DNA from: Glebionis coronaria
Taxonomy: Eukaryota > Streptophyta > Magnoliopsida > Asterales > Asteraceae
NCBI GenBank assembly: GCA_025667525.1
Contig: CM046878.1
Span: 100,951,237-101,015,236 of the forward strand
Length of the DNA: 64,000 nt
Direction: 5' to 3'
In this document: positions 21,308-32,312 of the stretch, piece after piece
How positions within the stretch are numbered: position 1 is the first letter of the stretch
Layout of the letters: the number at the start of each line of letters is the position of its first letter
Translations under genes and position numbers: made by a program
The notes under the pieces: model-generated
Databases searched by the model: none
What the model saw: the letters and a program-made list of their open reading frames with translations, nothing else
Told to the model about the DNA's origin: nothing

Positions 21308-22129
21308 CGTAATACAATATAGTACTAATAATATTCACACAAAAAACAATAAAAACCGATAATACGTATGACTAGAGTGTTAATCACACAAATGCTATTT
21401 ATGACCAATAATAAACAAAAACTTTTAAAATTTGAACACGACACACCTCCCCGAAAGTGGCACCAAAATGATTGTGGTAAAAATACACATTTAGGAAAAA
21501 GCGTATAAGGGTAAGTATTAAATGCACGTTTTAGGAAAAACGTACACTAATGACCAAGTGAGTTGGTTCACCAAGCACGATATAAGTGTGTGTAAAATTT
21601 TAATTATTCTTGATTAATATTAGAAAGAAGAAAAATGACTAAGGAAATTGACGGATTATGCTAAAATTACGCTAAAACGAAAAACGTGTTACGCACGTAA
21701 ATCGAGACGAAAAAAATTAAAAGTGATCTAAAAATTTCCAAAAATTAAAACTAAATCCTATAAAATATAACTAAGGTTTAGAAATCAAAAAAAACTTTTT
21801 GTAACTTTTTAAATTAATTAGTATTTAATTTTTAAATGTTAATTAAAGCCCTAAATATCAAATAAATTAACAAAAAGCCCAATCCAAGTTTTTATGCTTT
21901 GTAAACCTCAAATATATTTTTCTAATGCTAAAAAAGTATTTTTCCATATCTTAAAACTAATTTTATCTATTTTTAAATGACTAAAAATGATTTTATACTA
22001 AAATAATACTAATAAATAAAGAAAATTGGGAAAAATCCCAAACCAATTTTGAAAATTCTAAAATGTTATAACGTACAAAGGAAAAATGTAAGAAGACAAA
22101 AATAAACAATGAATAAGCTATGAAAGCTT
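21308..22129. other. AT-rich flank with a gypsy-like primer site
   Basis: No gene is seen. The minus strand at about 21448-21472 reads TTTTGGTGCCACTTTCGGGG, similar to the Asp-type gypsy primer site. Sequence to its right could therefore be another decayed gypsy LTR (candidate start TGATTGTGG near 21467), but I cannot place its far end. Confidence 0.3.
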
Positions 22130-22185
22130 AAAATGAGCTTCTGGTTGTTTAAAGTTGACAGTGGCAAGGATACCACTATGATTAG

Positions 22186-23612
22186 TGGGAACTTTTTACC
22201 CACTGACTGTGTATTTGTCACAGAGACTGAAATGGGCCTTGTTTTGGTGTTTGTTTTTAAGAACAAAGGCACCCTACAAGTAGTGGACTTGTGGGGAGTC
22301 AAATTACGCTAAAAATAGCAGACTAATAAGCACACTTATAAGAAAAATAATCACAAACAGATTACCAGTGCTGTCAGATATCGGGTGACATATAGTCTAT
22401 GTGTTATCTGATATCTAATAACAAATAAAAAGCTGCGTTCTCGGATGAATGCATGAGACATATTTTTTGTGAAATTCAATAAGCTCTATATGCCACAATA
22501 ATCAACCAAATTAAAAAACAAGACTACTTAGACTAAAACCAACCTAAAAACTAACATATACAATGATATCAAACCTTAGTTCACAAAATCAAACTCAATA
22601 ATGAGGTATGTTGGTTTCTACCTTTTTTATGAACAACATGCAAGACAGCAAACCCAATTCATAGGACTAACTCATGTCTAAAAACACACAAACTAACTTA
22701 GTAAGTATTAAGGAGAATGTTTGAGCTGTTTTTAACCAAGTAATATTGTCAACTACTCCCACAGAAAATAATCCCAAACACCCCTTATGATCTAAAATGC
22801 AATTTTAACAAAGATTTTATATTTAAAACACTTTATCAACACAATACTTTTACTGATTTAGATCTAAAATTACTCAAACAACAAGTTTAACCCAAAAAAA
22901 TCACCAATATCAAAACAAGAATACAATTCTATAGGAACTTTTTACTCACTAACTATGTATTTGTCACAGAGACTGAAAGCGGCCTTATTTGGCCTATTTT
23001 GGTGTTTGTTTTGGGGAACAAAGGCACCCCCACAAGCAGTAGACTTGTGGGGAGTCAAATTAAGCTAAGAGCAGCAGACCAATAATCACAAAGAATCCAA
23101 ATAAGCAAACTTATAATCAAAATAATCACAGACAGAAAACCAGTGCTGTTAGATATCGGGTAACCTATAGTCTACGTGTCATCCGATATCTGATAACAAA
23201 TAAAAAGGTGCGTTCTCGGATGAATGCCTGAGAAAGATTTTTTTGTGAAAATCAATAAGCTCTATATGCCACAATAATCTACCAAATTAAGAAAGAAGAC
23301 TACTCACACCAACACCAACCTAAAAACTACTAGATACAATGATTCCAAACCTTAGTTCACAAAATCAAACTCAATAATGGGATCTGTTGGTTTCTACCTT
23401 TTTTATGAACAACATACAAGACAGCAAACCCAATTCACAGGACTAACTCATGTCTAAAAACACACAATATAACTTAGTGAGTATTAAGGAGCATGTTTGA
23501 GCTATTTTTAACCAAGTAGTATTGTCAACTACTACCATAGAAAACAATCCCAAACACCCCTTATGATCTAAAAATGTAATTTTAACAAAGATTTTCTGTT
23601 TAAAACACTTTA
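22186..23612. repeat. Tandem duplication of about 0.75 kb
   Basis: Unit 1 (22186-22845) and unit 2 (about 22938-23612) align in direct orientation over some 650 bp with an offset of 747-776 bp. Landmarks shared by both are GTATTTGTCACAGAGACTGA, GTTCTCGGATGAATGC and CCCAAACACCCCTTATGATC. No convincing coding frame is present. The unit may be non-coding host DNA or part of an unclassified transposon. Confidence 0.75.
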
Positions 23613-23640
23613 AGTTAAAATACGTATTTTAATAAAATAA

Positions 23641-24130
23641 TAAAGAAGTATAGGATGGATAAATCTAAGAAGGGTTTTACTCCAATCCAAGAAAAGCTAG
23701 ATTTAAGTAAGAATCAAGGTGTGATCACACCTACGCAGGTGAAACGCATGAAAAGAGTTCCATATGCTTCATCAATTGGATCTATTATGTATGCGGTAAG
23801 ATGCACTAGACATGATGTTACTTTTATGTAAAATTTGTGTAGTCGATTCCAACAAAATCCTGGTGAGAAGCACTGGACTGCTGTTAAGATTATTTTTAAG
23901 TATCTTAGGAATATTAAGATATGGAACCTGTTTTGGGGGCTAAACCGAAAACTGAGCTTAGTTTTCAAACCAAAAAGGACGACATTAAATCCCAAACTAG
24001 GTATGTGTTTGTTCTCAATGGTGGAGCCGTGGATTAGAAGAGTAGTAAGCATAGCATCAATGTGATGTCCTTTACTGAAGCTGTAGAGGTGGTTGTTGTT
24101 GATTATGTTGTAATGGAGGTTGTCTAGATC
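23641..24130 (+). pseudogene. Copia RT/RNase H remnant (copy in repeat unit 1)
   Basis: Multi-frame traces of copia pol: the region around SRFQQNPGEKHWTAVK (RNase H-proximal) and a QTRYVFVLNGGAV-like tract. It is about 75-80% similar by eye to 56160-56700 and joined to the same downstream sequence, so it is an ancient insertion copied with the unit. Too many stops and indels for function. Confidence 0.7.
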
Positions 24131-26170
24131 AAATGCGTGTAATGATGCACTTGGTGCATGAACAAATACGTTTTCTTTTGTTAAATTCAAATTTCATTAA
24201 TAATTTATATAAAATTAAAACATTACGGTTAGATTAGTTTTCATTTAGTTTTTTTTTGTAAAAAATTTCTCAGTAAATTAATTAATTCATAAACAACTAA
24301 CTGAATAGATGTGATGACTCTTGTCACATCCGGCGAAAGCAAAAACACGAGTTGTGACGTAATAACATCGTAAAAGGTGATGGACAATAATTATGGGACA
24401 TATGGTGTAATAAGCAAGTGCTCAAATCATGTTTCAAAATTAACTGACTTAACAATCTTTTCTTAAAAAATGAATTTCACGTATCACTTAAAAAATTGAG
24501 TTCTTAAAGCCCAATTCTAAATACTTAAGATGAAATTAATCTTAAAAATGAAAACTAATATATAATGCTCACATTTATTAAAAGCGAATTTCCATGTCGA
24601 ATTAGAAACACGAGTTTTCTTCGTTTATTAACAGCAAATCCGAAATTAAGCTATTTATCTAATTTGCATATTTCAACTGAATTCCAAATAGACAAAATAA
24701 AATAAGTGAGTTGGGTAAAAAGAAAAATTGAAATAAGTGGGTTGGATATTTATGAGAATAATCGAATTCGAATAAGCGAGTTGATTCAAGCAAAAAAAAC
24801 ATATTAACCAAAACATGAGTTAAATAAGCTAGTTGATAAAAAAAAACGAGTTAGCAATAGGAAATTTGCTTTAGAGGGTTTTGAAACCAAATTCTAAGTC
24901 AATATCACGACTCGTTTAAATGCGGAACCTTATTAATCCAAAATAAACAAGTTCATCCATTTTACTGTAAACACACACTTAGAATCATTTTTCTTACAAA
25001 TTTTCACATAACAAATCCATCATTTTTGGTACTTTGTTTACTTTATTGTAAATATATGAGCTTGAATTTGAATTTTAAACGATTTTATGCCAAACATTTT
25101 TAAACCGAAGGAGCTTAGCTTAGTTGGTGTCCATTTAAGAAAAACTCATGAGCTTACTCGAGAAACTTTTTAAAAAAAAGTTCAAGAGTTTCAGTCTTGG
25201 CTCCTGTCTACTCTTTGTGCCCTAATGGAATAATGGATAAGAAAGTTGTTGGGACATTCCTTGTAGGGTTGATAGTTGATGCCTAAAGATACCCATGATT
25301 ACAATATTCTCGCAAATATTGAAATTTTAAATTTATCTAGATATGATTTATTCAAGACTATAAATATTTTCTAAATTTTTTAGACATAAATTTTTTAGGA
25401 TCATATTCTCTTCAATTCTTTTTTAGATATATATTATTAGTTCAAGTAAACACTCTTTTAAAATAAAAAAAAGTTAGGATAGCATATTGGCCATTGGATG
25501 CATTGATTTTGACTTGATTAAACTCTCTAAATATTTGTGGCAATTTCGTAAATAGATTGAAGAATCAAAGATTACATAACTCTACTTGGAGGCAAGTTGT
25601 GTAATTTTAAACTTCTTACATGTAAGTTAAGCAAAAATAACCAAAATTAAAGTTTTTTTTCTCCAAATACTATTTTTCCTATCAATTCGATTCCTCCATG
25701 AAAATAGATTATCAAATCATCTCATCAAAACTGATTATCAAATCGATTATTAATCTGTGTTAAATTTCTTGTTTGGCAACTAATATGTTCATTTTCTTCG
25801 GTTATCATTTTTAATTTGTCTTATTCATTTTTTTTTATTTTCAAGTTCTCATTGTTGTTTTATATTTGGTGGTACATGATGATCATAAATTTTGTAATGA
25901 TGAGGATGTTTTAAATGATGATAATGTTCGCAGCTAGTAACGCTAACGATCCATGGCCACAACGCCGCAATCATTTGATGATGTCGAAAGGGAAGATGCA
26001 TAATAGACAATGATTAACGATAACGTTAATGTTGTAATACAACTCTTTGATTCAAACTAATCCCATATTACTTAAGGCCATACAACTCCTTGATTCAAAC
26101 AAAAAAAATTACTATAAAAACTCCTCAATTATTTTTAGATATACATATAATTGACACAAGACCCTAACGC
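24131..26170 (+). repeat. Unit 1 non-coding block of the CYP79 pseudogene repeat
   Basis: It aligns collinearly with 56700-58560 (for example ATTAAAACATTACGGT, CGTAATAACATCG and CATGATGATCATAAATTTTG are shared) and more distantly with 41300-42219/50945-51480 and 59690-60870. It contains a tRNA-like stretch near 25110-25215. No gene is seen. Confidence 0.75.
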
Positions 26171-26175
26171 CCTAA

Positions 26176-26445
26176 GGCCCTGTTTAGTTGGCGAAACTTT
26201 TTCCATTTTTCTAGAAAATTTTTCATTTGAAAATTAAAAAACAAAAAAAATGTTTAATAGCATCATTTTCCGAAAATTTTCTAAAATTTCAAAATTTTCA
26301 TTTTCCAAATTTATATAGAAAATTGAAAAATCCCATATTGCCTTTTTCTAAATTTTCTACTCTTTTCCAAAAAAAAAAAACTCTCCTCTTTCTAAAAATT
26401 TAAAAACAGAAAAATATAAAAAAAAATTTACACCTAAACACACCC
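26176..26445. mobile_element. MITE, probably hAT-type
   Basis: The left end GGCCCTGTTTAGTTGG and right end CCTAAACACACCC are imperfect inverted repeats of the common plant GGCCCTGTTTGG type. The flanks repeat ACCCTAACG / ACCCTAAACG. The paralog near 51970 reads straight across (ACCATAAACCTCT), which supports an insertion. The interior is AT-rich without coding capacity. Confidence 0.5.
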
Positions 26446-27019
26446 TAAACGTCTGATTGATATTCTAAGAAAATAAATTATAATTTGTGTTTAATAATCA
26501 GTGTGTGTGCTGGTCTAAAGTTTAAATACGACCAAAATCGTTGTAACTTCGAATATGAAACAAAACTTTTATTAAACTAATTTATCACATGAGTAGGAGT
26601 TAAAAAACGGAAAGTAAATAATTATTTCTTGATGGTACATACATAATGATATACTATAATGGTACGCGCGCAATGCGGCGACGAGTACCTAATAACGAAT
26701 TTTGAGACTAATAAATATTAATCTCTTACTCATTGTAAAGTCATAAAAAATCGAATTAAAAAACCTACTAAAATTGAAAAAGACTAAAATTTAATAAAAA
26801 TATATCAAAATGGATATCGAACTGCACAAAATTTTATAAAATATAATGAAATTAGATTATAAAAATAATAAATAAATAAAAAGATTTTTCAATTTAAAAG
26901 AAAAATGTTATTTTAAAAAGTTGTTACAAAAAGGTTGTTTGAAAATGGTTATATTATATAATGTTGATGAAAATATTAACAACTTGCTTTATTTAGTAGG
27001 AAAAAAAGTTTGAATTTTT
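26446..27019 (+). other. CYP79-like intron sequence, unit 1
   Basis: It matches 52725-52900 and 60990-61150 (TCAAACAAAACTTTTATTAAACTA, ACGGAAAGTAAA), which lie just upstream of P450 exon copies. Here it is interrupted by the copia at 27025. Confidence 0.6.
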
Positions 27020-27024
27020 ATCCT

Positions 27025-27152
27025 TATTAGTTATGATATATTATGTATTAGGCTTTAGGCCTAAGCCCATAGGGCATGATTAGTTTCCGTGTATTATTTA
27101 TATCTCATTGTACTCATTGAAGGAATCAAGGAAGAGATTATACCCTTCAACA
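27025..27152 (+). repeat. 5' LTR of the young copia
   Basis: Starts TATTAGTTATGATATATT and ends CCCTTCAACA. The TA start is atypical but is fixed by the target duplication and by the polypurine tract before the 3' copy. Confidence 0.9.
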
Positions 27153-27164
27153 TGGTATCACAGC
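27153..27164 (+). promoter_or_regulatory. Primer binding site
   Basis: TGGTATCACAGC directly follows the 5' LTR. It differs from the initiator-Met site TGGTATCAGAGC at one base. Confidence 0.85.
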
Positions 27165-27266
27165 CACAAATATTCTCCTAAAAATTCTCCTCATCCCACG
27201 TTTTCTCCCATCCCCTCTCCTCTCCCACGTTTCTGTTAAACCTCCTATCACATCCGGTAGTCTGCC

Positions 27267-30200
27267 ATGACAGGCACCACACCACCACCCTCAACCACCG
27301 ACAAACTCATACCGTTTAGTATCCCTAACAAGGTCCCAATCAAATTGGATCTTGAAAACCACAACTACAATGCTTGGAGTTCTTTCTCCCTCATTCACCT
27401 TGGTAGTTTAGGGTTTAAAGGTCATGTGGAATCCGACACCTCCAGTACCAACCCAGAATGGGCACAACTTGACGATCTCATTAAGATGTGGATCCTTAGT
27501 TCTCTATGTGATTCACTTCAAGAACAAGTTGTCACCACTCCGGGTAATGCCAAAGCCTTGTGGGATCGTTTGAAAGAATTATTCCACGACAACAAAGACA
27601 ATCGGGCCATAAACCTTGACAACAAACTTCGCTCGTTCAAGATCGGCTCTATGACCGTCAACGAGTATTGCACGAAAATGAGGTCTATGGCGGATCGGCT
27701 CACAAACCTTGGCAGCAAAGTGAGAGACAACAACCTGGTTATATACATGATTAATGGGCTTGATTCTCGCTTTGCAACACTCGTGGAGATTATTCGTCAC
27801 CGTGAACCGTTACCTTCCTTTGAATCAACACGAAGCATGCTTTTGCTTAAGGAATCCTCGTTCACCGACTCACCCGACGCCTCCACAAATATGATACTAC
27901 CTCGTCATCACCAACTATTCTCATGGCCGAGTCTCCATCGAACAAGAACGGTAACACATCCGGCTCTTCTAAATTCGTTAATAACCTTCAATTGTGCAAT
28001 CACTTTTCTAGAGGCTCCTGCAAGTTTGGCGATCGATGTCGCTATGTTCATGATGCTCGCAACCGGGTTGGTTCTACCACTAGGAATACTAATCCTAGAC
28101 AAAGTACCAATAACTCCCATCCCTGGAATGCGTATTTTCCAGCCCAATGTATGCCACTTACACGGCCCAATCAACCAACAGCTTTTGTTACACCTTTTTA
28201 TTACCACCAAAGCCCCCCCACTCCATGTCAACCCATCACCAACCTGCTGCCCCACACCAGGCCCAAGCCTACACGGCCCAACATGTGCTTCAACCTGGAC
28301 AGCCCATACCCAAGCTGCCGGCCCAGGCTTGCTCGGTCCTGCTCCTGCTACGTTTTCTTCACAGCCGACCTCGCTCCCGAGCGCTTTCAGCACCATGACA
28401 CTTCAGGACCCTACTTGGAATATGGATACAGGTGCCACATCTCATTTAAATTCTAGTACTCGTAATTTAAGTTCCATTTTTAATACGCGCTTATACTCAT
28501 CCATTCACGTTGGTGACGGTAATTCAATTCCCGTCACTAACACTGGCCACAGCATTATTCACTCACCTTATCGTCCTTTACATCTAAATAATGTCCTTGT
28601 TACTCCTAACATAATAAAAAATCTCATTTATGTTCGTCAATTCACTAGAGATAACAATTGCACTATTGAATTTGACGCGTTTGGTTTTTCTGTGAAGGAT
28701 TTCTTGACTCGCCATATCCTCCTTCGATGTGACAGCTCGGGCGATCTCTATCCAGTAACCAAGCCATCATCTTCTCCAGCTGCTTTTGTGTCTACTAGTT
28801 CCACCACGTGGCACCAACGCCTCGGGCACCCCGGGGATGAAGTGCTTCGTTCCCTTAATTCACGTCATTTAATTTCCTGTAATAAATCGAAGCCTTCACA
28901 TATTTGTCATGCATGCCAACTTGGCAAACATGTGAAGCTTCCCTTTCAGAGTTCTTCTTCTTTAGTTCAACATTTTTTTGATATTATTCATTCCGATTTG
29001 TGGACTTCTCCTATTGTTAGTTTTGGTGGTTTCAAATATTATGTTATGTTTCTTGATCATTTCTCTCACTATGTTTGGATCTATCCCCTAAAACACAAAA
29101 ATGATATGTTTAATAAATTCGTTCATTATCGAAATTACGTTAAAAATCAATTTCAATGTGATATTAAAAGTTTTCAATGTGATCATGGCGGTGAGTTCGA
29201 TAATAAACAACTTCACACTTTATTTAACAACAACGGTATCCAACTTCGCTTCTCTTGCCCTAAAACATCCCAACAAAATGGCAAAGCCGAACGAATGATA
29301 CGCTCCATTAATAATATGATTCGTACACTCCTTTTCCAAGCTCACCTACCCTCGTCATTTTGGGTTGAAGCCCTTCATATGGCCACCTACCTACTTAACC
29401 TTCTCCCCTCAAAAGCAATCAACAATGAAATACCTTTTACCAAACTATTCAACACAGAACCTAACTATTCCCGCCTTCGTATTTTTGGGTGTCTTTGCTA
29501 CCCTCATCTTAACTCACCCCACAAACTCGCACCCCGGGCCACCCCTTGCATCTTTTTGGGGTTTCCCGCATATCACCGTGGCTACCGTTGCCTTGACCTT
29601 GAGACCAACAAGATTATCCTCTCTCGTCACGTTACGTTCGATGAAAATCAATTCCCTTATAAATCTATGACACCGACCCCCCCCCCTTCATACAACTTCC
29701 TTGAACCTACCGAGCCCACTCCCCTTTTTCCTCTCGTTACGTCACACCGCGACACCAGTATTGGCCCAACTCCTACTAGCCCACCTCCTCACAACCCAAC
29801 CCCAAACAGCCCACCCCCAAACAACCCGACACCGAACAACCCACCACCAAATAACACCGTCCCAACACCAACACCCACATCCCAACACCCTACTCAAGGC
29901 CATGTTGTTAATATCTCACCTCCAGACCAAAATCCACATCCTTTACCCCCTCATCCCGAACCCACTCGGACTCACACCATGGTCACTCGCTCACAATCGG
30001 GTATTGTCAAACCCGTTCAACGTCTTTCTCTTCACACGACGTCTGTGTCTCCTATTCCTAAGTCTCCTTTTTTGGCCCTCAAAGACACCAATTGGTGCCA
30101 TGCCATGTATGATGAGTATAATGCGTTAGTTAAAAATGGCACTTGGATTCTTGTACCAAGACCGACTAATGTTAACTTGGTTCGCTGTATGTGGTTGTTT

Positions 30201-31601
30201 AAACACAAGTTTCATGCTGATGGTTCATTGAGTCGGTATAAGGCTCGCTTAGTGGCAAATGGTAGTACTCAGCAGATCGGTGTTGATTTTGACGAGACTT
30301 TTAGTCCGGTGGTTAAGCCTGCTACCATTCGTACGGTTCTGAGCCTTGTCGTGTCTCGTCAGTGGCCTATTCACCAACTAGATGTTAAGAATGCATTTCT
30401 TAACGGAGATCTATCTGAGATTGTTTATATGCATCAACCTCCAGGTTTTATTGATTCTCGTTATCCTAATCATGTGTGTCTTCTACAGCGCTCTTTGTAT
30501 GGTTTGAAACAGGTACCTCGTGCTTGGTTTCAACGATTTGCAGGATATGCCACTCGGGCAGGTTTCACACATAGTCGCTGTGACTCTTCTTTATTTATCT
30601 ACACACAGGGCTCTCAGGTTGCTTATTTGCTTATATATGTAGATGATATCATTCTCACAGCTTCCTCCACAACACTTCTTCAGCATATTATCAGTTCATT
30701 ACATGCAGAGTTTGACATGACCGATCTTGGGATGCTTAATTATTTTCTTGGTATTTCTGCTGTTCGTCACTCTTCAGGCTTATTTTTATCTCAAAAGAAG
30801 TATGCTGAGGAATTGCTTGCCCGTGCTCACATGGTTCGTTGTAACCCGTCCCGAACTCCAGTTGACACTGAGACTAAATTGGGTCCCGACGGTGTTCCAG
30901 TTCAGGATCCTACTTTGTATCGCAGTCTTGCAGGAGGGCTTCAGTATCTTACCTTTACTCGCCCTGATCTCTCATATGCAGTTCAGCAGCTTTGTCTCTT
31001 TATGCATGATCCGCGTGAGCCTCACTTTGCGGCTCTCAAACGCATTTTGCGCTATGTTCAGGGTACCTTGGATCTTGGTTTGCACTTATATGCTTCCTCT
31101 ACTACCTCACTTGTTGGTTACACTGATGCGGATTGGGCCGGTTGCCCATCCACTCGCAAGTCTACGTCAGGCTACTGTGTCTTTCTTGGTGATAATATTT
31201 TGTCTTGGTCTGCCAAGCGTCAGCACACCATTTCCCGCTCTAGTGCTGAAGCGAAATACAGGGGTGTTGCTAACGTTGTTGCAGAGACTGATTGGGTTCG
31301 CAATCTCCTTCGAGAGTTGCACTCTCCTCTTACTACTGCTACTTTGGTTTATTGTGATAATGTTAGTGCTGTCTACATGTCTGCCAATCCAGTTCAACAT
31401 CAACGAACCAAACACATAGAGATTGATATTCACTTTGTTCGTGACATGGTTAAGGCGGGTACTGTTCGGGTTCTACATGTTTCATCCCGTTTTCAGTATG
31501 CAGATATCTTCACGAAAGGTCTTCCGTCAGCTTTGTTTGAAGATTTTCGGTCCAGTTTGAGCGTTCGTTCTCCTCCCGCTCCAACTGCGGGGGCGTATTA
31601 G
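27267..31601 (+). CDS. Copia Gag-Pol polyprotein (zinc-finger region out of frame)
   Basis: 1,444 codons starting 114 bp after the primer site. UBN2-type gag occupies about residues 1-200 and protease DTGATSHL about 388. Pre-integrase WHQRLGHPGDE is near 515, then CHACQLGKHVKLPF. Integrase acidic residues are visible in HSDLW, QCDHGGEF and NGKAERM. RT carries LDVKNAFLNGDL near 1037 and YVDDI near 1125, and RNase H GYTDADWAG near 1283. Catalytic motifs look intact. Residues about 207-370 do not resemble gag: in the +2 frame the same DNA (27923 onward) encodes the expected linker and a CCCH finger. The ORF is open throughout, but its nucleocapsid region is probably scrambled by two compensating indels. 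Confidence 0.9.
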   Translation: MTGTTPPPSTTDKLIPFSIPNKVPIKLDLENHNYNAWSSFSLIHLGSLGFKGHVESDTSSTNPEWAQLDDLIKMWILSSLCDSLQEQVVTTPGNAKALWDRLKELFHDNKDNRAINLDNKLRSFKIGSMTVNEYCTKMRSMADRLTNLGSKVRDNNLVIYMINGLDSRFATLVEIIRHREPLPSFESTRSMLLLKESSFTDSPDASTNMILPRHHQLFSWPSLHRTRTVTHPALLNSLITFNCAITFLEAPASLAIDVAMFMMLATGLVLPLGILILDKVPITPIPGMRIFQPNVCHLHGPINQQLLLHLFITTKAPPLHVNPSPTCCPTPGPSLHGPTCASTWTAHTQAAGPGLLGPAPATFSSQPTSLPSAFSTMTLQDPTWNMDTGATSHLNSSTRNLSSIFNTRLYSSIHVGDGNSIPVTNTGHSIIHSPYRPLHLNNVLVTPNIIKNLIYVRQFTRDNNCTIEFDAFGFSVKDFLTRHILLRCDSSGDLYPVTKPSSSPAAFVSTSSTTWHQRLGHPGDEVLRSLNSRHLISCNKSKPSHICHACQLGKHVKLPFQSSSSLVQHFFDIIHSDLWTSPIVSFGGFKYYVMFLDHFSHYVWIYPLKHKNDMFNKFVHYRNYVKNQFQCDIKSFQCDHGGEFDNKQLHTLFNNNGIQLRFSCPKTSQQNGKAERMIRSINNMIRTLLFQAHLPSSFWVEALHMATYLLNLLPSKAINNEIPFTKLFNTEPNYSRLRIFGCLCYPHLNSPHKLAPRATPCIFLGFPAYHRGYRCLDLETNKIILSRHVTFDENQFPYKSMTPTPPPSYNFLEPTEPTPLFPLVTSHRDTSIGPTPTSPPPHNPTPNSPPPNNPTPNNPPPNNTVPTPTPTSQHPTQGHVVNISPPDQNPHPLPPHPEPTRTHTMVTRSQSGIVKPVQRLSLHTTSVSPIPKSPFLALKDTNWCHAMYDEYNALVKNGTWILVPRPTNVNLVRCMWLFKHKFHADGSLSRYKARLVANGSTQQIGVDFDETFSPVVKPATIRTVLSLVVSRQWPIHQLDVKNAFLNGDLSEIVYMHQPPGFIDSRYPNHVCLLQRSLYGLKQVPRAWFQRFAGYATRAGFTHSRCDSSLFIYTQGSQVAYLLIYVDDIILTASSTTLLQHIISSLHAEFDMTDLGMLNYFLGISAVRHSSGLFLSQKKYAEELLARAHMVRCNPSRTPVDTETKLGPDGVPVQDPTLYRSLAGGLQYLTFTRPDLSYAVQQLCLFMHDPREPHFAALKRILRYVQGTLDLGLHLYASSTTSLVGYTDADWAGCPSTRKSTSGYCVFLGDNILSWSAKRQHTISRSSAEAKYRGVANVVAETDWVRNLLRELHSPLTTATLVYCDNVSAVYMSANPVQHQRTKHIEIDIHFVRDMVKAGTVRVLHVSSRFQYADIFTKGLPSALFEDFRSSLSVRSPPAPTAGAY
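27995..28051 (+). pseudogene. CCCH zinc finger of gag in the alternate frame
   Basis: In the frame one base before the main ORF (+2 relative to the window frame of 27267), this encodes CNHFSRGSCKFGDRCRYVH, a CX7CX5CX3H finger, preceded by NNLQL and a Ser/Asn-rich linker. CCCH fingers in place of CCHC knuckles occur in some plant copia gags (recalled). The main 1,444-codon ORF does not encode it. Confidence 0.75.
31582..31595 (+). promoter_or_regulatory. Polypurine tract region
   Basis: CTGCGGGGGCG immediately precedes the 3' LTR and overlaps the last codons of the polyprotein. It would prime plus-strand synthesis. Confidence 0.6.
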
Positions 31602-31723
31602 TTATGATATATTATGTATTAGGCTTTAGGCCCAAGCCCATAGGGCATGATTAGTTTCCGTGTATTATTTATATCTCATTGTACTCATTGAAGGAATCAA
31701 GGAAGAGATTATACCCTTCAACA
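31596..31723 (+). repeat. 3' LTR of the young copia
   Basis: 128 bp, one mismatch to the 5' LTR. It is followed by the ATCCT duplication and then CYP79-like intron sequence. Confidence 0.95.
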
Positions 31724-31820
31724 ATCCTTTCTATTTTAGGAAAGTCTCAAATGATTTATAAAGTAGTATAGATGTGACAATATGAGTATATTGTTCTAAT
31801 TTTGTGTCATCTGATTTTAG

Positions 31821-32312
31821 GGAGTAATGATTGGGACACTTGATAACCTATCTCACGCAGTACAATGGGCCATGGTGGAGATTATGAATGAACCAGATTT
31901 TCTAAAAAGGACACTCGATCCGAGGAGTTGGACGTCGTGGTAGGTTGAAATCGGCTCGTTCAAGAGCAAGACATACCTAGATTCAATTATATAAAATCAT
32001 GCATCAAGGAGTTCTTTAGGTTACACCATTTTGACGCCTTCAATTCACCTCATGTAGTTTCTGTAACAAACACGACAGTTGCAGGTTACTTCGTACCCAA
32101 GGGTAGTCACGTATTGCTTAGTCGACCTGGGCTGGGCTAGGAAGGAAAGCAAGTTTTTGGAACAATCCAATGAGGTTTGATCCAGAAGAGGCATCTAGGA
32201 GACGAAGGCATGCGAGTCTTTCCCATAATGAGCTGACAATTATATCATTTAGCACCGGTAGGCGTGGTTGTCCAGGAGCGTGGTTAGGTTCGACCATCAC
32301 TACAAGTAGTGT
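31821..32312 (+). pseudogene. CYP79-like cytochrome P450, exon 2, copy 1
   Basis: The intron acceptor TGATTTTAG precedes codons for VMIGTLDNLSHAVQWAM (I-helix-adjacent DNxxxAVEWA motif of CYP79), then multi-frame traces through the ExxR/PERF region to SFSTGRRGCPGAWLGSTIT, the heme-binding loop. The SFSTGRRGC wording is characteristic of CYP79 enzymes, which convert amino acids to aldoximes in the ER membrane. Indels and stops (for example after SWTSW) kill the frame. The C-terminal tail is missing here. Exon 1 is not found in the window. The intron upstream holds the young copia. Confidence 0.8.

Larger units (their letters stand above)
27025..31723 (+). mobile_element. Young Ty1/copia element, near-intact
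   Basis: Two 128-bp LTRs (27025-27152 and 31596-31723), a perfect 5-bp duplication ATCCT (27020-27024 and 31724-31728), primer site, polypurine tract and one uninterrupted 1,444-codon ORF. By eye the LTRs differ at a single base (T versus C in AGGCCTAAGCC / AGGCCCAAGCC), which indicates recent insertion. It sits in the intron of CYP79-like pseudogene copy 1. The very short LTRs suggest the Ale/Retrofit lineage, but that is only a guess. Confidence 0.95.

Noticed and set aside
23714..24190. 158-codon minus-strand ORF
   Set aside because: It lies antisense to a recognisable copia RT remnant.
27908..28396. 162-codon minus-strand ORF within the young copia
   Set aside because: It is antisense to the GC-richer gag linker and has no domain; a by-product of the region's composition.
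29701..30129. Alternate-frame ORF in the Pro/Thr-rich linker of the young copia
   Set aside because: The main frame is the well-supported polyprotein. The shadow frame reflects low-complexity CCA/AAC repeats.
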